A stretch of 64,000 nucleotides of DNA from a virus: IMG/VR virus record IMGVR_UViG_3300035698_018317, positions 1 through 64,000 of that record, one strand, 5' to 3'. Within the stretch, counting starts at the first letter, position 1, and every line of letters starts with the position of its first letter. Below the pieces are notes generated by a model. The model was not told the DNA's origin. It worked only from the letters and a program-made list of their open reading frames with translations, and made no database searches. Of this stretch, positions 57,310 through 64,000 are shown in pieces. The translations under genes were made by a program, and so were the position numbers.

Positions 57310-58145
57310 GAATAAAAAAACATTCAAATAACAACAAATACTTATCTACTGATTCTGGTGTTTGGGTAAGAGATTTCTGTACAACTGCAAAAAGGTTTGA
57401 AGATATTAATCACTTAATTCCTCAGAAAGACTTTTCTGTTCTTCTTAATAATGAATTAGAAAATAGAAAAAGACGACATCCCAATATTGATAACGAAAAT
57501 GTTGTGATGCGTAATATCGTCATTGTTTCTGATGGGTATGATTTTGAAAGCAAACAAGAAATTTTGGCTGATTTGCCAGATGATGTTTTTATAATAGGAA
57601 CTAACAAGGCGTTAAAGCGTTGGTCTCTTGTCGGCAGAAAGACAATGAATTATTATGTGATAAATAATCCATATGTGGATGCTATGTCTTTTATTCCTAA
57701 AAAATATTTTCCAACATGTATTGCTTCCTCAAGAACATATCTTGAATTTCTAAAAAACTATCGAGGAACAAAATATACATATTTTCCTGTTTCAGAAGAG
57801 GGGTACTCTGGATTGAATATGGACTCGAATTATAAAATAGATGATTATAGAAACCCAATATGTGCTGCTATTGGTTTGGCTTACAAATTTGGGGTTCGAA
57901 AATTAGCACTATTTTGTTGTGACACTTCGTTTAAGGATAATCGTCCCGGTGCTGAAAAATTGGAAAATGGATTCTGGGCTTATCCACAACAAAAATTATC
58001 CCACGAGTTAATTGATGGTAATTTACATTGGCTTTCTGCTCAGGGTGTTAAAATATGTGAACATACTAATGATTACAAATTTACTAATGCTACATATATA
58101 AAAGAGGAAGATATTAAAAGGTTTTTTGAAGATGACAATGAATGA
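57306..58145 (+). CDS. putative DUF115/6-hydroxymethylpterin-type or glycosyltransferase-like protein, 279 aa
   Basis: ATG 57306 overlaps the preceding stop (ATGA). NVVMRNIVIVSDGYDFESKQEILADLPDDVFIIGTNKALKRWSLVGRKTMNYYVINNPY (about 64-125) has a Rossmann-type strand-helix-strand like MptE/DUF115-type proteins. PICAAIGLAYKFGVRKLALFCCDTSFKDNRPGAEKL continues this. The family includes sugar-related enzymes next to glycosyltransferases. The assignment is tentative. Confidence 0.4.
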   Translation: MRIKKHSNNNKYLSTDSGVWVRDFCTTAKRFEDINHLIPQKDFSVLLNNELENRKRRHPNIDNENVVMRNIVIVSDGYDFESKQEILADLPDDVFIIGTNKALKRWSLVGRKTMNYYVINNPYVDAMSFIPKKYFPTCIASSRTYLEFLKNYRGTKYTYFPVSEEGYSGLNMDSNYKIDDYRNPICAAIGLAYKFGVRKLALFCCDTSFKDNRPGAEKLENGFWAYPQQKLSHELIDGNLHWLSAQGVKICEHTNDYKFTNATYIKEEDIKRFFEDDNE

Positions 58146-58440
58146 TAAATTTTCGGTAGATGATTTCAAAAAGTGGATGACAACTCACAATGAATCCCAA
58201 CATGATTTTATTAAACAAAAAACTAATGCTCTTGTTGGAACAAAAGTAGAATCCAAAATAGATGCAGATAGAATCGCTGCAAAGATAACAACAGATGATT
58301 TCGTTGATGAATTTTCTCTTGCAGAATCTTTTTCAAAAGATGGTGGGGAAATTTGCGAAGTCGATGGAAAACAATTTAAAATTCAATTGGAAAGTGGTGA
58401 TACATTTTATATCCATCGTTGTTACGTAACACGTATTTAA
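58132..58440 (+). CDS. unknown small protein, 102 aa
   Basis: ATG 58132 with AAAAGG 9 bases upstream; ATG 58138 is also possible. The start overlaps the preceding gene. Acidic, helix then beta (ISTENDEN-like end: FKIQLESGDTFYIHRCYVTRI). It ends exactly where the convergent gene on the minus strand begins its stop. No family is recognised. Confidence 0.55.
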   Translation: MTMNDKFSVDDFKKWMTTHNESQHDFIKQKTNALVGTKVESKIDADRIAAKITTDDFVDEFSLAESFSKDGGEICEVDGKQFKIQLESGDTFYIHRCYVTRI

Positions 58441-58823
58441 TATTTCTTTCTTCTTAACATTGTCTTAATTGGATTATTCAATTTTCTATTGATTTCTATT
58501 GGTTTTGGTTTATCTTTTGGAACATATACTTTACTTTCATATTCTTGGCAAACGGACGAATAGCTTAATGGAAGATTTTTATACTTTCTTTTCTTAAGAC
58601 CCTTTCTCAAAGAATCATAATTTTCTGCTCCTTCAACCCATAACTCCCATAGCATTTTATTTTCTAATATTTCTTTGGATATTATAGATTCCATTTTAGA
58701 AGGAAGACTAAGCTCTTCTACATTATTGACTCTTGTTGGTGGAAAGTAATCTTTTCCATTAATGACGCTGAGAACTCGAATTCCCTTTTTGTCTCGTCTT
58801 GCTAGATATAGGTAAAGTTTCAT
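58437..58823 (-). CDS. unknown protein, 128 aa
   Basis: Starts MKLYLYLARRDKKGIRVLSVINGKDYFPPTRVNNVEELSLP; the N-terminal 30 residues are a beta hairpin with basic loops. The rest is helical and basic (RKGLKKRKYKNLPL). It overlaps the next gene upstream by 65 bases and is probably coupled to it. No family is recognised. Confidence 0.55.
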   Translation of the reverse strand: MKLYLYLARRDKKGIRVLSVINGKDYFPPTRVNNVEELSLPSKMESIISKEILENKMLWELWVEGAENYDSLRKGLKKRKYKNLPLSYSSVCQEYESKVYVPKDKPKPIEINRKLNNPIKTMLRRKKY

Positions 58824-58944
58824 ATAGTTTTTTGAACAACTCCTCTAATACTATAGTAGTATAATTATCTGGTGTAGAGCCAAATTGATTAAAAAAATCA
58901 AAGAAAGCTTGTTGAGACATCTGTTTTCTCATATCCTTACTCAT
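58759..58944 (-). CDS. unknown small protein, 61 aa, overlapping
   Basis: Starts MSKDMRKQMSQQAFFDFFNQFG from ATG 58944. The C-terminal 20 residues overlap the downstream gene out of frame and look like shadow sequence, so the true end is questionable. Helical N-terminus with aromatic-rich FFDFFNQF. It diverges from the plus-strand gene at 58956 with 11 bases between. Confidence 0.4.
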   Translation of the reverse strand: MSKDMRKQMSQQAFFDFFNQFGSTPDNYTTIVLEELFKKLYETLPISSKTRQKGNSSSQRH

Positions 58945-58955
58945 ATACCATAGAT

Positions 58956-59630
58956 ATGGTAAGAATAGCATTTAATGATAGAGAAAAATTTGGTCATGTT
59001 TTAGTACCTGCCCATCATTATTCGGTAATAAAAAATAGATATTGCATAGCATACTTTGGTCCTATGACAGAGTATATTATCCAATTAAATGCTTTATTCC
59101 CAATTATAGAAAAACAATTTCCAAAATTAGAATTATATTTAGCAATAAGAAATGAATTATTGTGCCTTGTGGAAGATAGGCAAAGAATCATACTAAAAAA
59201 TGAAATGCCTGACTTTAAAGATAAAATAGCGTACATTAGAGAAATAAAATCTGATTTACGCCAGCATCCCGTGCTTACAATATTAGAAGAGTCCGAGATA
59301 AAAATACCCAAAAACTCATTTCCTGTTAATGAAGAACCCAGCACAAAATGCGTCATAGTTACACACGGAATCAATCCTCCCACACAATCATTAAATGAAA
59401 AACAAATCAAAAAACTACATGACATGTGCCAAGCAGAAGGATATCAGGTAGAAATAGATTCTAATATAGAAAACGCAGGATGGGTAGTTGGTGTAGAAAG
59501 CCCAAAACTATACAAAGCAGGAATAAAAGGTATTAGAACTTCTCTAGTACCTACAGGCATTGGGACTAAATTATATAAAATGATGTTTTCTAATGGTAAT
59601 ATATTACTAGAATTAAGTTCGCAAGTATAG
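58956..59630 (+). CDS. unknown protein, 224 aa
   Basis: ATG 58956. Alpha/beta pattern: VLVPAHHYSVIKNRYCIAYFGPMTEYIIQLNALFPIIEKQF, KCVIVTHGINPPTQSL (about 131-146) and GWVVGVESPKLYKAGIKGIRTSLVPTGIGTKLY. The second motif and the ending resemble glycosyltransferase or ATP-binding loops (GxKGIRTSLVPTGIGTK), as in GT9-type proteins, and a GT9 gene lies 700 bases downstream. Not firm enough for a call. Confidence 0.5.
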   Translation: MVRIAFNDREKFGHVLVPAHHYSVIKNRYCIAYFGPMTEYIIQLNALFPIIEKQFPKLELYLAIRNELLCLVEDRQRIILKNEMPDFKDKIAYIREIKSDLRQHPVLTILEESEIKIPKNSFPVNEEPSTKCVIVTHGINPPTQSLNEKQIKKLHDMCQAEGYQVEIDSNIENAGWVVGVESPKLYKAGIKGIRTSLVPTGIGTKLYKMMFSNGNILLELSSQV

Positions 59631-59679
59631 ATAACTTGAAGACGAAATGTTAGACACTTGACATCATAGGGAGATAAAA

Positions 59680-60258
59680 ATGAGTGTATTTAGAGTAGCC
59701 TTAAACAACATTGACCAAGGTAGATTAGACATTAATCCTATTACTGGTCTACAATCAGACCCAAGTATCCAGAGAACTGTTTATGTCATGGGACCGAACC
59801 AAGTAAATCGTCTGCTAGCAGACGGCGAAACGTTCACGGATTGCAACTACTGGAAACAGTTTGCTTATCCTCAGACGACCAAGGCATTAGCGTTCGTAGA
59901 AGTAGTCACAGATGACGGAAGTGTTTGGGCCAATGGTTCAAGCAGCAATGTCGTTGACAGTGACACCTTGACTGGTGCTGCTGGTAGCATTTATTCCACA
60001 GCCGGAAATACGTGGGATATCGAAGCTGAGCATGATAGTTATGCAATTTACACCCGTATCATTAACACTGCCGCAACTGGCACTGTTAACATTCAGTTGA
60101 ATGATACCGCAATCTTCTCGCTGGGTGGCGGCGAAGAAATGGTATTCGATATCGGCGACCTTGCTATAACCAAGGTAGCAGTTGGAAACAACAGTTCTGG
60201 TGCTGTAGATTCGCCAATCGAAGTTATTGCTTTGATTCAGTCGATTTGCACTAGCTAA
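59680..60258 (+). CDS. putative abundant virion protein, 192 aa
   Basis: ATG 59680 after GGGAGAT. Starts MSVFRVALNNIDQGRLDINPITGLQSDPSIQRTVYVMGPNQVNRLLADGETF, then a beta-rich domain with DSYAIYTRIINTAATGTVNIQL. Its codons are richer in G/C at third positions than in neighbouring genes, a pattern of highly expressed genes. It has a strong own terminator. Such features suit a decoration or tail-fibre-type protein made in many copies; identity is unknown. Confidence 0.6.
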   Translation: MSVFRVALNNIDQGRLDINPITGLQSDPSIQRTVYVMGPNQVNRLLADGETFTDCNYWKQFAYPQTTKALAFVEVVTDDGSVWANGSSSNVVDSDTLTGAAGSIYSTAGNTWDIEAEHDSYAIYTRIINTAATGTVNIQLNDTAIFSLGGGEEMVFDIGDLAITKVAVGNNSSGAVDSPIEVIALIQSICTS

Positions 60259-60283
60259 TCCATGGTAAATTTTATGGGGAGAG

Positions 60284-60316
60284 AAAAAGCCCGCTCTTTT
60301 GAGCGGGCTTTTTTGC
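60284..60316 (+). terminator. strong rho-independent terminator
   Basis: AAAAAGCCCGCTC (60284-60296) TTTT GAGCGGGCTTTTTT (60301-60314). A near-perfect 13-bp stem with a T-run; it ends the virion-type gene at 59680-60258. Confidence 0.92.
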
Positions 60317-60335
60317 ATTTTAACTATATTAAAAC

Positions 60336-61331
60336 ATGGTTAAACTTTTTCAAAAACGACGTAATAGAAAACCAAGAACATCTGAGTTCAAACCTTTGTC
60401 TATAAAGAGATTTAGTGAAATAAGAAACAATATCTTAGTAATAAGAAAATTAGGCGGAATCGGAGATATTGTTATGCATCGTTATATTTTCGAAAGTCTG
60501 AAAAAAGTAAATGAAGACATAAAAATCACATTTGCATGTCCACCAGAATTTCATGAATTTGTAGATGAACACCCTTATATTGATAAATTAGAAAATAGTA
60601 ATACAATAGATTATTCAGATTATATCATATCATTTGATACCACAAGGTGTTGTTTAAGAACCGAATACTCTACCTCTCCAAAAGTAACAATGAATCGTCC
60701 AGATATATGGGCAAAGCATTGTGGCATAAAAATCAATAATTATGATATGCATTTCGATTTAACGGATGAGCAGAAGAAATGGGGAGAAGATAAAATAAAA
60801 GAAATAAGAAATGGCGTAGATGGGCCTTCTGTTTTGTTATCTCCATTATCAGTAGCTATGGATAGAAGTTTTACGAATGACCAAATAAGGATGATAGTAA
60901 AAAACTTACGCAAGATGGGATATTTTGTATTTGGCACACATCATCTTCCCGTTTCGGTATTTAGTGAACTTAATGTTCCATTATTAAGGAAACTACCTCC
61001 AAAAAATTGGATATCAACAATTAATGCTGCTGATTATGTGATAACTGTTGATACAGGTACGTTTCATATAGCCGGGGGATTAGGTAAGCCTATGGCTGCT
61101 ATGTTTACATGGACTGACGGGAAAGTTCGTGGGAATCATTATGATTTTATCCTAATGCAAAATCATCGTGATGATGGATGGAATTGTGGTCCTTGTTGGG
61201 TTCCTTGCAAAAGATATAACGGACCATATAAGCCTTGTTGTACTGAACTATCTGAAGATATGATTATGGCAAGCATAAATAAAATGTTAAATAAATGGCC
61301 GTATCAAACTAAGGTAATCATAGATGGTTAG
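60336..61331 (+). CDS. glycosyltransferase family 9 (heptosyltransferase-like), 331 aa
   Basis: ILVIRKLGGIGDIVMHRYIFESLKKVNEDIKITFACPPEFHEFVDEHPYIDKL (about 32-85) is the classic start of GT9 proteins: RxxGLGD(l/v)...l..l....i......p....l....p.id. VDTGTFHIAGGLGKPMAAMFTWTDG (about 235-260) fits the sugar-donor site (D-[ST]-[GA]-x-x-H-[IL]-A-g..G.P). GT9 enzymes add heptose or similar sugars to lipopolysaccharide. A phage copy could modify host surface or its own virion. Start ATG with TATATTAAAAC upstream. Confidence 0.8.
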   Translation: MVKLFQKRRNRKPRTSEFKPLSIKRFSEIRNNILVIRKLGGIGDIVMHRYIFESLKKVNEDIKITFACPPEFHEFVDEHPYIDKLENSNTIDYSDYIISFDTTRCCLRTEYSTSPKVTMNRPDIWAKHCGIKINNYDMHFDLTDEQKKWGEDKIKEIRNGVDGPSVLLSPLSVAMDRSFTNDQIRMIVKNLRKMGYFVFGTHHLPVSVFSELNVPLLRKLPPKNWISTINAADYVITVDTGTFHIAGGLGKPMAAMFTWTDGKVRGNHYDFILMQNHRDDGWNCGPCWVPCKRYNGPYKPCCTELSEDMIMASINKMLNKWPYQTKVIIDG

Positions 61332-61569
61332 AAATATAAAACCTGATAAAGTGAAAACAAGTGTCGTTACCAAAAATGGTGAATGCAAAATTGAACTTAC
61401 TCTTAATATTAATATAAATTCTGAAGGCGTGACTGTTAACGCAAATGCAACTGCCGCTGAAGAAAAGAAGAAAAAATATATTGATAAGGAAGAAGACAAT
61501 GTGGCATGGGCTATCCCTGAATTTGACAGTGAAAAAATAGACTTTGGTAAACAAAAAATTGGAGATTAA
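61324..61569 (+). CDS. unknown small protein, 81 aa
   Basis: ATG 61324 overlaps the GT9 stop by 8 bases. Lys/Glu-rich: ends DKEEDNVAWAIPEFDSEKIDFGKQKIGD. The middle is beta-like and then Ala-rich (VTVNANATAAEEKKKKY). It is followed after one base by the actin-like gene. No family is recognised; it could be a partner of that filament. Confidence 0.55.
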   Translation: MVRNIKPDKVKTSVVTKNGECKIELTLNININSEGVTVNANATAAEEKKKKYIDKEEDNVAWAIPEFDSEKIDFGKQKIGD

Positions 61570-61570
61570 T

Positions 61571-62587
61571 ATGGCTGGAATAGGCTTTGATTGCGGAACA
61601 TACAATTTAGTTTGTTGTAAACGCAACGAAAAAAACGAATTAGAATATAAAAGAGAAGTAAATGCTTTCATTGAAATGCCTATAGAAAATAGGTTCGTTT
61701 TCAACATGATGAAAGATGCTGGAGTTCCTCTTATTGAAAGAGCGGATGCGGGTGTTGCATATGCTTTGGGTGAAGCAGCAGTTAACATTGCTTATACCAT
61801 GAATAATGTAGAACTAAAAAGGCCCATGAAAGATGGATGCCTAAATCCAAAAGAAAAATATGCTCAACAGATTATGAGCATCATGATGCATAGTCTTATA
61901 GACACATCGGATAATGGCGAACCTGTTTATTACAGTGTTCCCGCAAATGCAATTAACGAAGAGACGGATTCGGATTATCATGGAAAAGTATTAGAAGCCG
62001 TATTCAAAGCATTTAAGGATGATGATGATAATAAGGTTGAACCATTCCCCATTAATGAAGGTTTGGCATTAGTTTATTCTGAATTAAAGAAAAAAGCTTA
62101 TACTGGATTGGGAATTAGTTTTGGAGCAGGAATGGTAAATGTTTGTTTTGCAAACAGTGGATTCCCTGTGTTTGAGTTTTCAATAGTAAACTCGGGTGAC
62201 TGGATTGATAAGATGGCGGCAAAAGCCACTGGCGAAACATCAACTTTCATTAATAAAGAAAAAGAAAAGCTTGATTTGACGGTTGACTCAGATTCATTAG
62301 TTCAACGGGCAATTAAGGCTCAATATGAAATTATGGTTCAAAAGACTGTAACAGAAATAAAAAGAGGATTAGAAGAATCAAATAACAAAGCTAGAAACCC
62401 CGGACATCCTATTGATATAGTGATTTCTGGTGGAACTAGTTCCCCCAAGGGTTTTAAAGAATTATTTGCTGATATTGTGGAAAAATCACATCTCCCGATA
62501 GACTTAGGAGATATTATCAGGCCAAAAGACCCTCTTTATTCTGTGGCTCGTGGATGTCTATTCGCCGCAGAAATGTCGATGCAATAA
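61571..62587 (+). CDS. actin-like ATPase, 338 aa
   Basis: ATG 61571 (MAGIGFDCGTYNLVCCKRN). Residues 4-14 fit phosphate-1 loop of the actin/Hsp70/ParM fold (D-x-G-T/S). VYYSVPANAINE (about 119-130) lies in the connect-1 place, LGISFGAGMVNVCFA (about 180-195) fits phosphate-2 (D/S-x-G-g-g-t), DIVISGGTSSPKGFKELFADIV (about 277-297) the adenosine site (GG-x-x). Length matches ParM/Alp. Members polymerise on ATP and move DNA or particles. A filament for phage DNA or particle positioning is a guess. Confidence 0.78.
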   Translation: MAGIGFDCGTYNLVCCKRNEKNELEYKREVNAFIEMPIENRFVFNMMKDAGVPLIERADAGVAYALGEAAVNIAYTMNNVELKRPMKDGCLNPKEKYAQQIMSIMMHSLIDTSDNGEPVYYSVPANAINEETDSDYHGKVLEAVFKAFKDDDDNKVEPFPINEGLALVYSELKKKAYTGLGISFGAGMVNVCFANSGFPVFEFSIVNSGDWIDKMAAKATGETSTFINKEKEKLDLTVDSDSLVQRAIKAQYEIMVQKTVTEIKRGLEESNNKARNPGHPIDIVISGGTSSPKGFKELFADIVEKSHLPIDLGDIIRPKDPLYSVARGCLFAAEMSMQ

Positions 62588-62607
62588 ACCAAAGAAAGAA
62601 GGAAAGA

Positions 62608-63207
62608 ATGAATGAAATGAAAGAAAAGCTTCTAGACGAAATAAAAGAAGAGCTTAAAGGTACATTTAAACATCGTTTGTTTGATAAAAAAAATGATAGA
62701 GATTTTGAAACAGCATATAAAAACATGTGCGTTGATATGTTAAAAGATATATTAGACAATAACTCTGTGAAAATAAGATGGACTAAAGATGAAAATCTTG
62801 AAGAAAAGGAATTGAAAATGGATGAATATAAGCGAGGGTATATATATGACCCAATGAGTGAAGACAAAATATTGAGAGATGACATGCCAGCAAAACTAAC
62901 CTATGAAGACGCCCGAGAAAAAGCCACAGTTGACATCAGAAGCGAACATAAAGTGTGCGGAAATAATGATGATGGCTTCTGCGTTGAATCAGTAAGATTA
63001 GCAGGAAACAAAAAACATAAAACTCAAAACTCGTATGTTGATAAAATACACGAACATGTAGAAATACTTAGAAAATTCACCTCTGGAGAAGAAATGTTAA
63101 AAGAGATGTCGTATGTAGTTCGTGGTAAAATGAGTTCAATCATGCAGGAAATGTGCGATAAGATTATAGTAGAAACTAAGAATTTCAAACATTCTTTAAA
63201 TAAGTAA
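62608..63207 (+). CDS. unknown helical protein next to the actin-like gene, 199 aa
   Basis: ATG 62608, chosen for AAAGAAAGAAGGAAAGA upstream, which also precedes the gene at 63247; the longer frame from 62554 overlaps the actin-like gene. Lys/Glu/Met-rich throughout (EKLLDEIKEELKG, RGKMSSIMQEMCDKII). No motif is recognised. A ParR-like partner that links DNA to the filament would sit here, but no DNA-binding motif is visible. Confidence 0.6.
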   Translation: MNEMKEKLLDEIKEELKGTFKHRLFDKKNDRDFETAYKNMCVDMLKDILDNNSVKIRWTKDENLEEKELKMDEYKRGYIYDPMSEDKILRDDMPAKLTYEDAREKATVDIRSEHKVCGNNDDGFCVESVRLAGNKKHKTQNSYVDKIHEHVEILRKFTSGEEMLKEMSYVVRGKMSSIMQEMCDKIIVETKNFKHSLNK

Positions 63208-63246
63208 AATTCGTAATTCTCAAACAAAGAAAGAAGGAAAGAAAGT

Positions 63247-63477
63247 ATGGAACCCGTAATTCAAAAAGAAGTGTGCGATTTAGGTGCTGGTGCTTATATG
63301 CTTATGCATGGGTACAAAGTAATAGGTCGCAGAGGTCGTTGTATCATTTTTGAAGTAGAGCAAAGTGCAGATGACGAGTTCGAACAGAAGCAACTTGAAT
63401 ATTTATCTAGTGAATTTCACAGATTTGATTCTTGTTTAATGTCGTTGAAGAAGATTAATGAGTACATGCCCAAATAA
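63247..63477 (+). CDS. unknown small protein, 76 aa
   Basis: ATG 63247 after AAAGAAGGAAAGAAAGT. Starts MEPVIQKEVCDLGAGAYMLMHGYKVIGRRGRCIIFEVEQ: a beta-rich half with basic loop, then a helical acidic half. No family is recognised. Confidence 0.6.
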   Translation: MEPVIQKEVCDLGAGAYMLMHGYKVIGRRGRCIIFEVEQSADDEFEQKQLEYLSSEFHRFDSCLMSLKKINEYMPK

Positions 63478-63501
63478 TTATTATATGACTATATACCTAT
63501 A

Positions 63502-64000
63502 ATGATACAGCACAACACAATCATAGAAGCGGCAGACCCAGCATTTGAGCAATTAAAAAGCGATGTTGACCGAATTATATCTTCTTTTCAAGACAGACTT
63601 GTTCGTTCAGTAACAAATGTTGTTTCTAATGCGGTACAGTATGCTCGTCAGGAAGGCCCACAGGGACCACAGGGAGCCTCACAAGGGACTTCGCAAGGAG
63701 TATCACAGTCAGGGCATCCTAAATCTCTTCCTTGGTTTAAATATGGAGTACGTGGGTTTTTAAATAAACTCTGGCATGGAGATAGTTCAAGTAATCCAAA
63801 TTACCAAACCGAAGGTATGACGCTTGAATCATATATTCATCTAGAAGAAAAAGTAGATGAAGCCGTAGACATAATTATAGAAGAAATGCTATGCGAAGCA
63901 GGGGTTGCAACAGGTGACCTTCAATCTGGTTGGATGGATGTATTCAAAGATTTCAGAAATGAATTATTTGTAACAATACAAAAACATTTAGCTGGTAAAG
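63502..64000 (+). CDS. unknown protein, 5' part (166 codons, continues past the window)
   Basis: ATG 63502 opens a frame that runs to the window end without a stop. The visible part starts MIQHNTIIEAADPAFEQLKSDVDRI and has a short collagen-like/Gly-Gln stretch (GPQGPQGASQGTSQG, about residues 52-66). An aromatic WFKYGVRGFLNKLW and an acidic helical run follow. It could be a fibre or scaffold-type protein, but no family is recognised. Confidence 0.6.
   Translation, partial: MIQHNTIIEAADPAFEQLKSDVDRIISSFQDRLVRSVTNVVSNAVQYARQEGPQGPQGASQGTSQGVSQSGHPKSLPWFKYGVRGFLNKLWHGDSSSNPNYQTEGMTLESYIHLEEKVDEAVDIIIEEMLCEAGVATGDLQSGWMDVFKDFRNELFVTIQKHLAGK

Overview
The window is a 64 kb piece of a large, tailed, contractile (myovirus-type) phage genome, probably a jumbo phage of a Gram-negative host. 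The basis is a complete P2/Mu-ordered tail and baseplate module, gene packing on both strands with ATGA overlaps, many small unknown genes, phage-type accessory enzymes (CCA-adding enzyme, Dda/RecD-like helicase, KptA, Nudix, Hsp20, sigma-like factor) and many predicted outer-membrane lipoproteins. No terminase, portal, capsid or polymerase gene lies in the window, and I found no tRNA or rRNA gene. The host cannot be named from the sequence.

Layout. (1) 1-3150: a GC-rich array of short plus-strand genes. Most are separated by a strong hairpin terminator followed at once by a conserved AT-rich box containing TGTACA (ten copies). Base composition then changes abruptly across a gene-free 400-base stretch. 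(2) 3.5-8.3 kb: an amidoligase-like gene and small unknown genes. Several start with a MKSFxEY...(L/I)xE peptide that looks like a T4-type capsid-targeting sequence. This region also holds a perfect 23-bp hairpin and decayed repeats. (3) 8.3-17.7 kb, minus strand: a full type I-E interference set (cas3; cse1, cse2, cas7, cas5, cas6e) without cas1 or cas2, with two CRISPR arrays, one at the 3' end of each cas transcription unit. Three unknown genes precede cas3 in its operon. (4) 18.2-25.1 kb, minus strand: a sigma-like factor, KptA with a zinc ribbon, a Nudix hydrolase, an HD protein, an E/V/K-rich membrane protein and a tandem family of nine related small lipoprotein or membrane-protein genes, one of them frameshifted. 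(5) 25.1-32.2 kb: helicase, a NUMOD3 homing-type endonuclease, Hsp20, a HAD-like protein, and a CCA enzyme and neighbour with putative capsid-targeting N-termini. (6) 32.2-64 kb, plus strand: late structural genes in the order tape measure, LysM-like, hub (gpD/gp27), spike (gpV/gp5), gpW/gp25, gpJ/gp6, gpI-like, fibre and PKD-domain proteins. After these come glycosyltransferase-like genes, an abundant-looking virion protein and an actin-like ATPase.

How it fits together. The tail module builds the contractile injection machine. The CRISPR system has every part needed for crRNA processing, Cascade assembly and target degradation but none for acquiring spacers, so it reads as a fixed weapon against rival mobile DNA or host loci. 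KptA, Nudix and the CCA enzyme suggest RNA repair and NAD-linked chemistry during takeover, and the putative capsid-targeting peptides suggest that some proteins enter the cell with the DNA. The lipoprotein family may alter the host envelope. These functional links are inferences from family membership and gene order.
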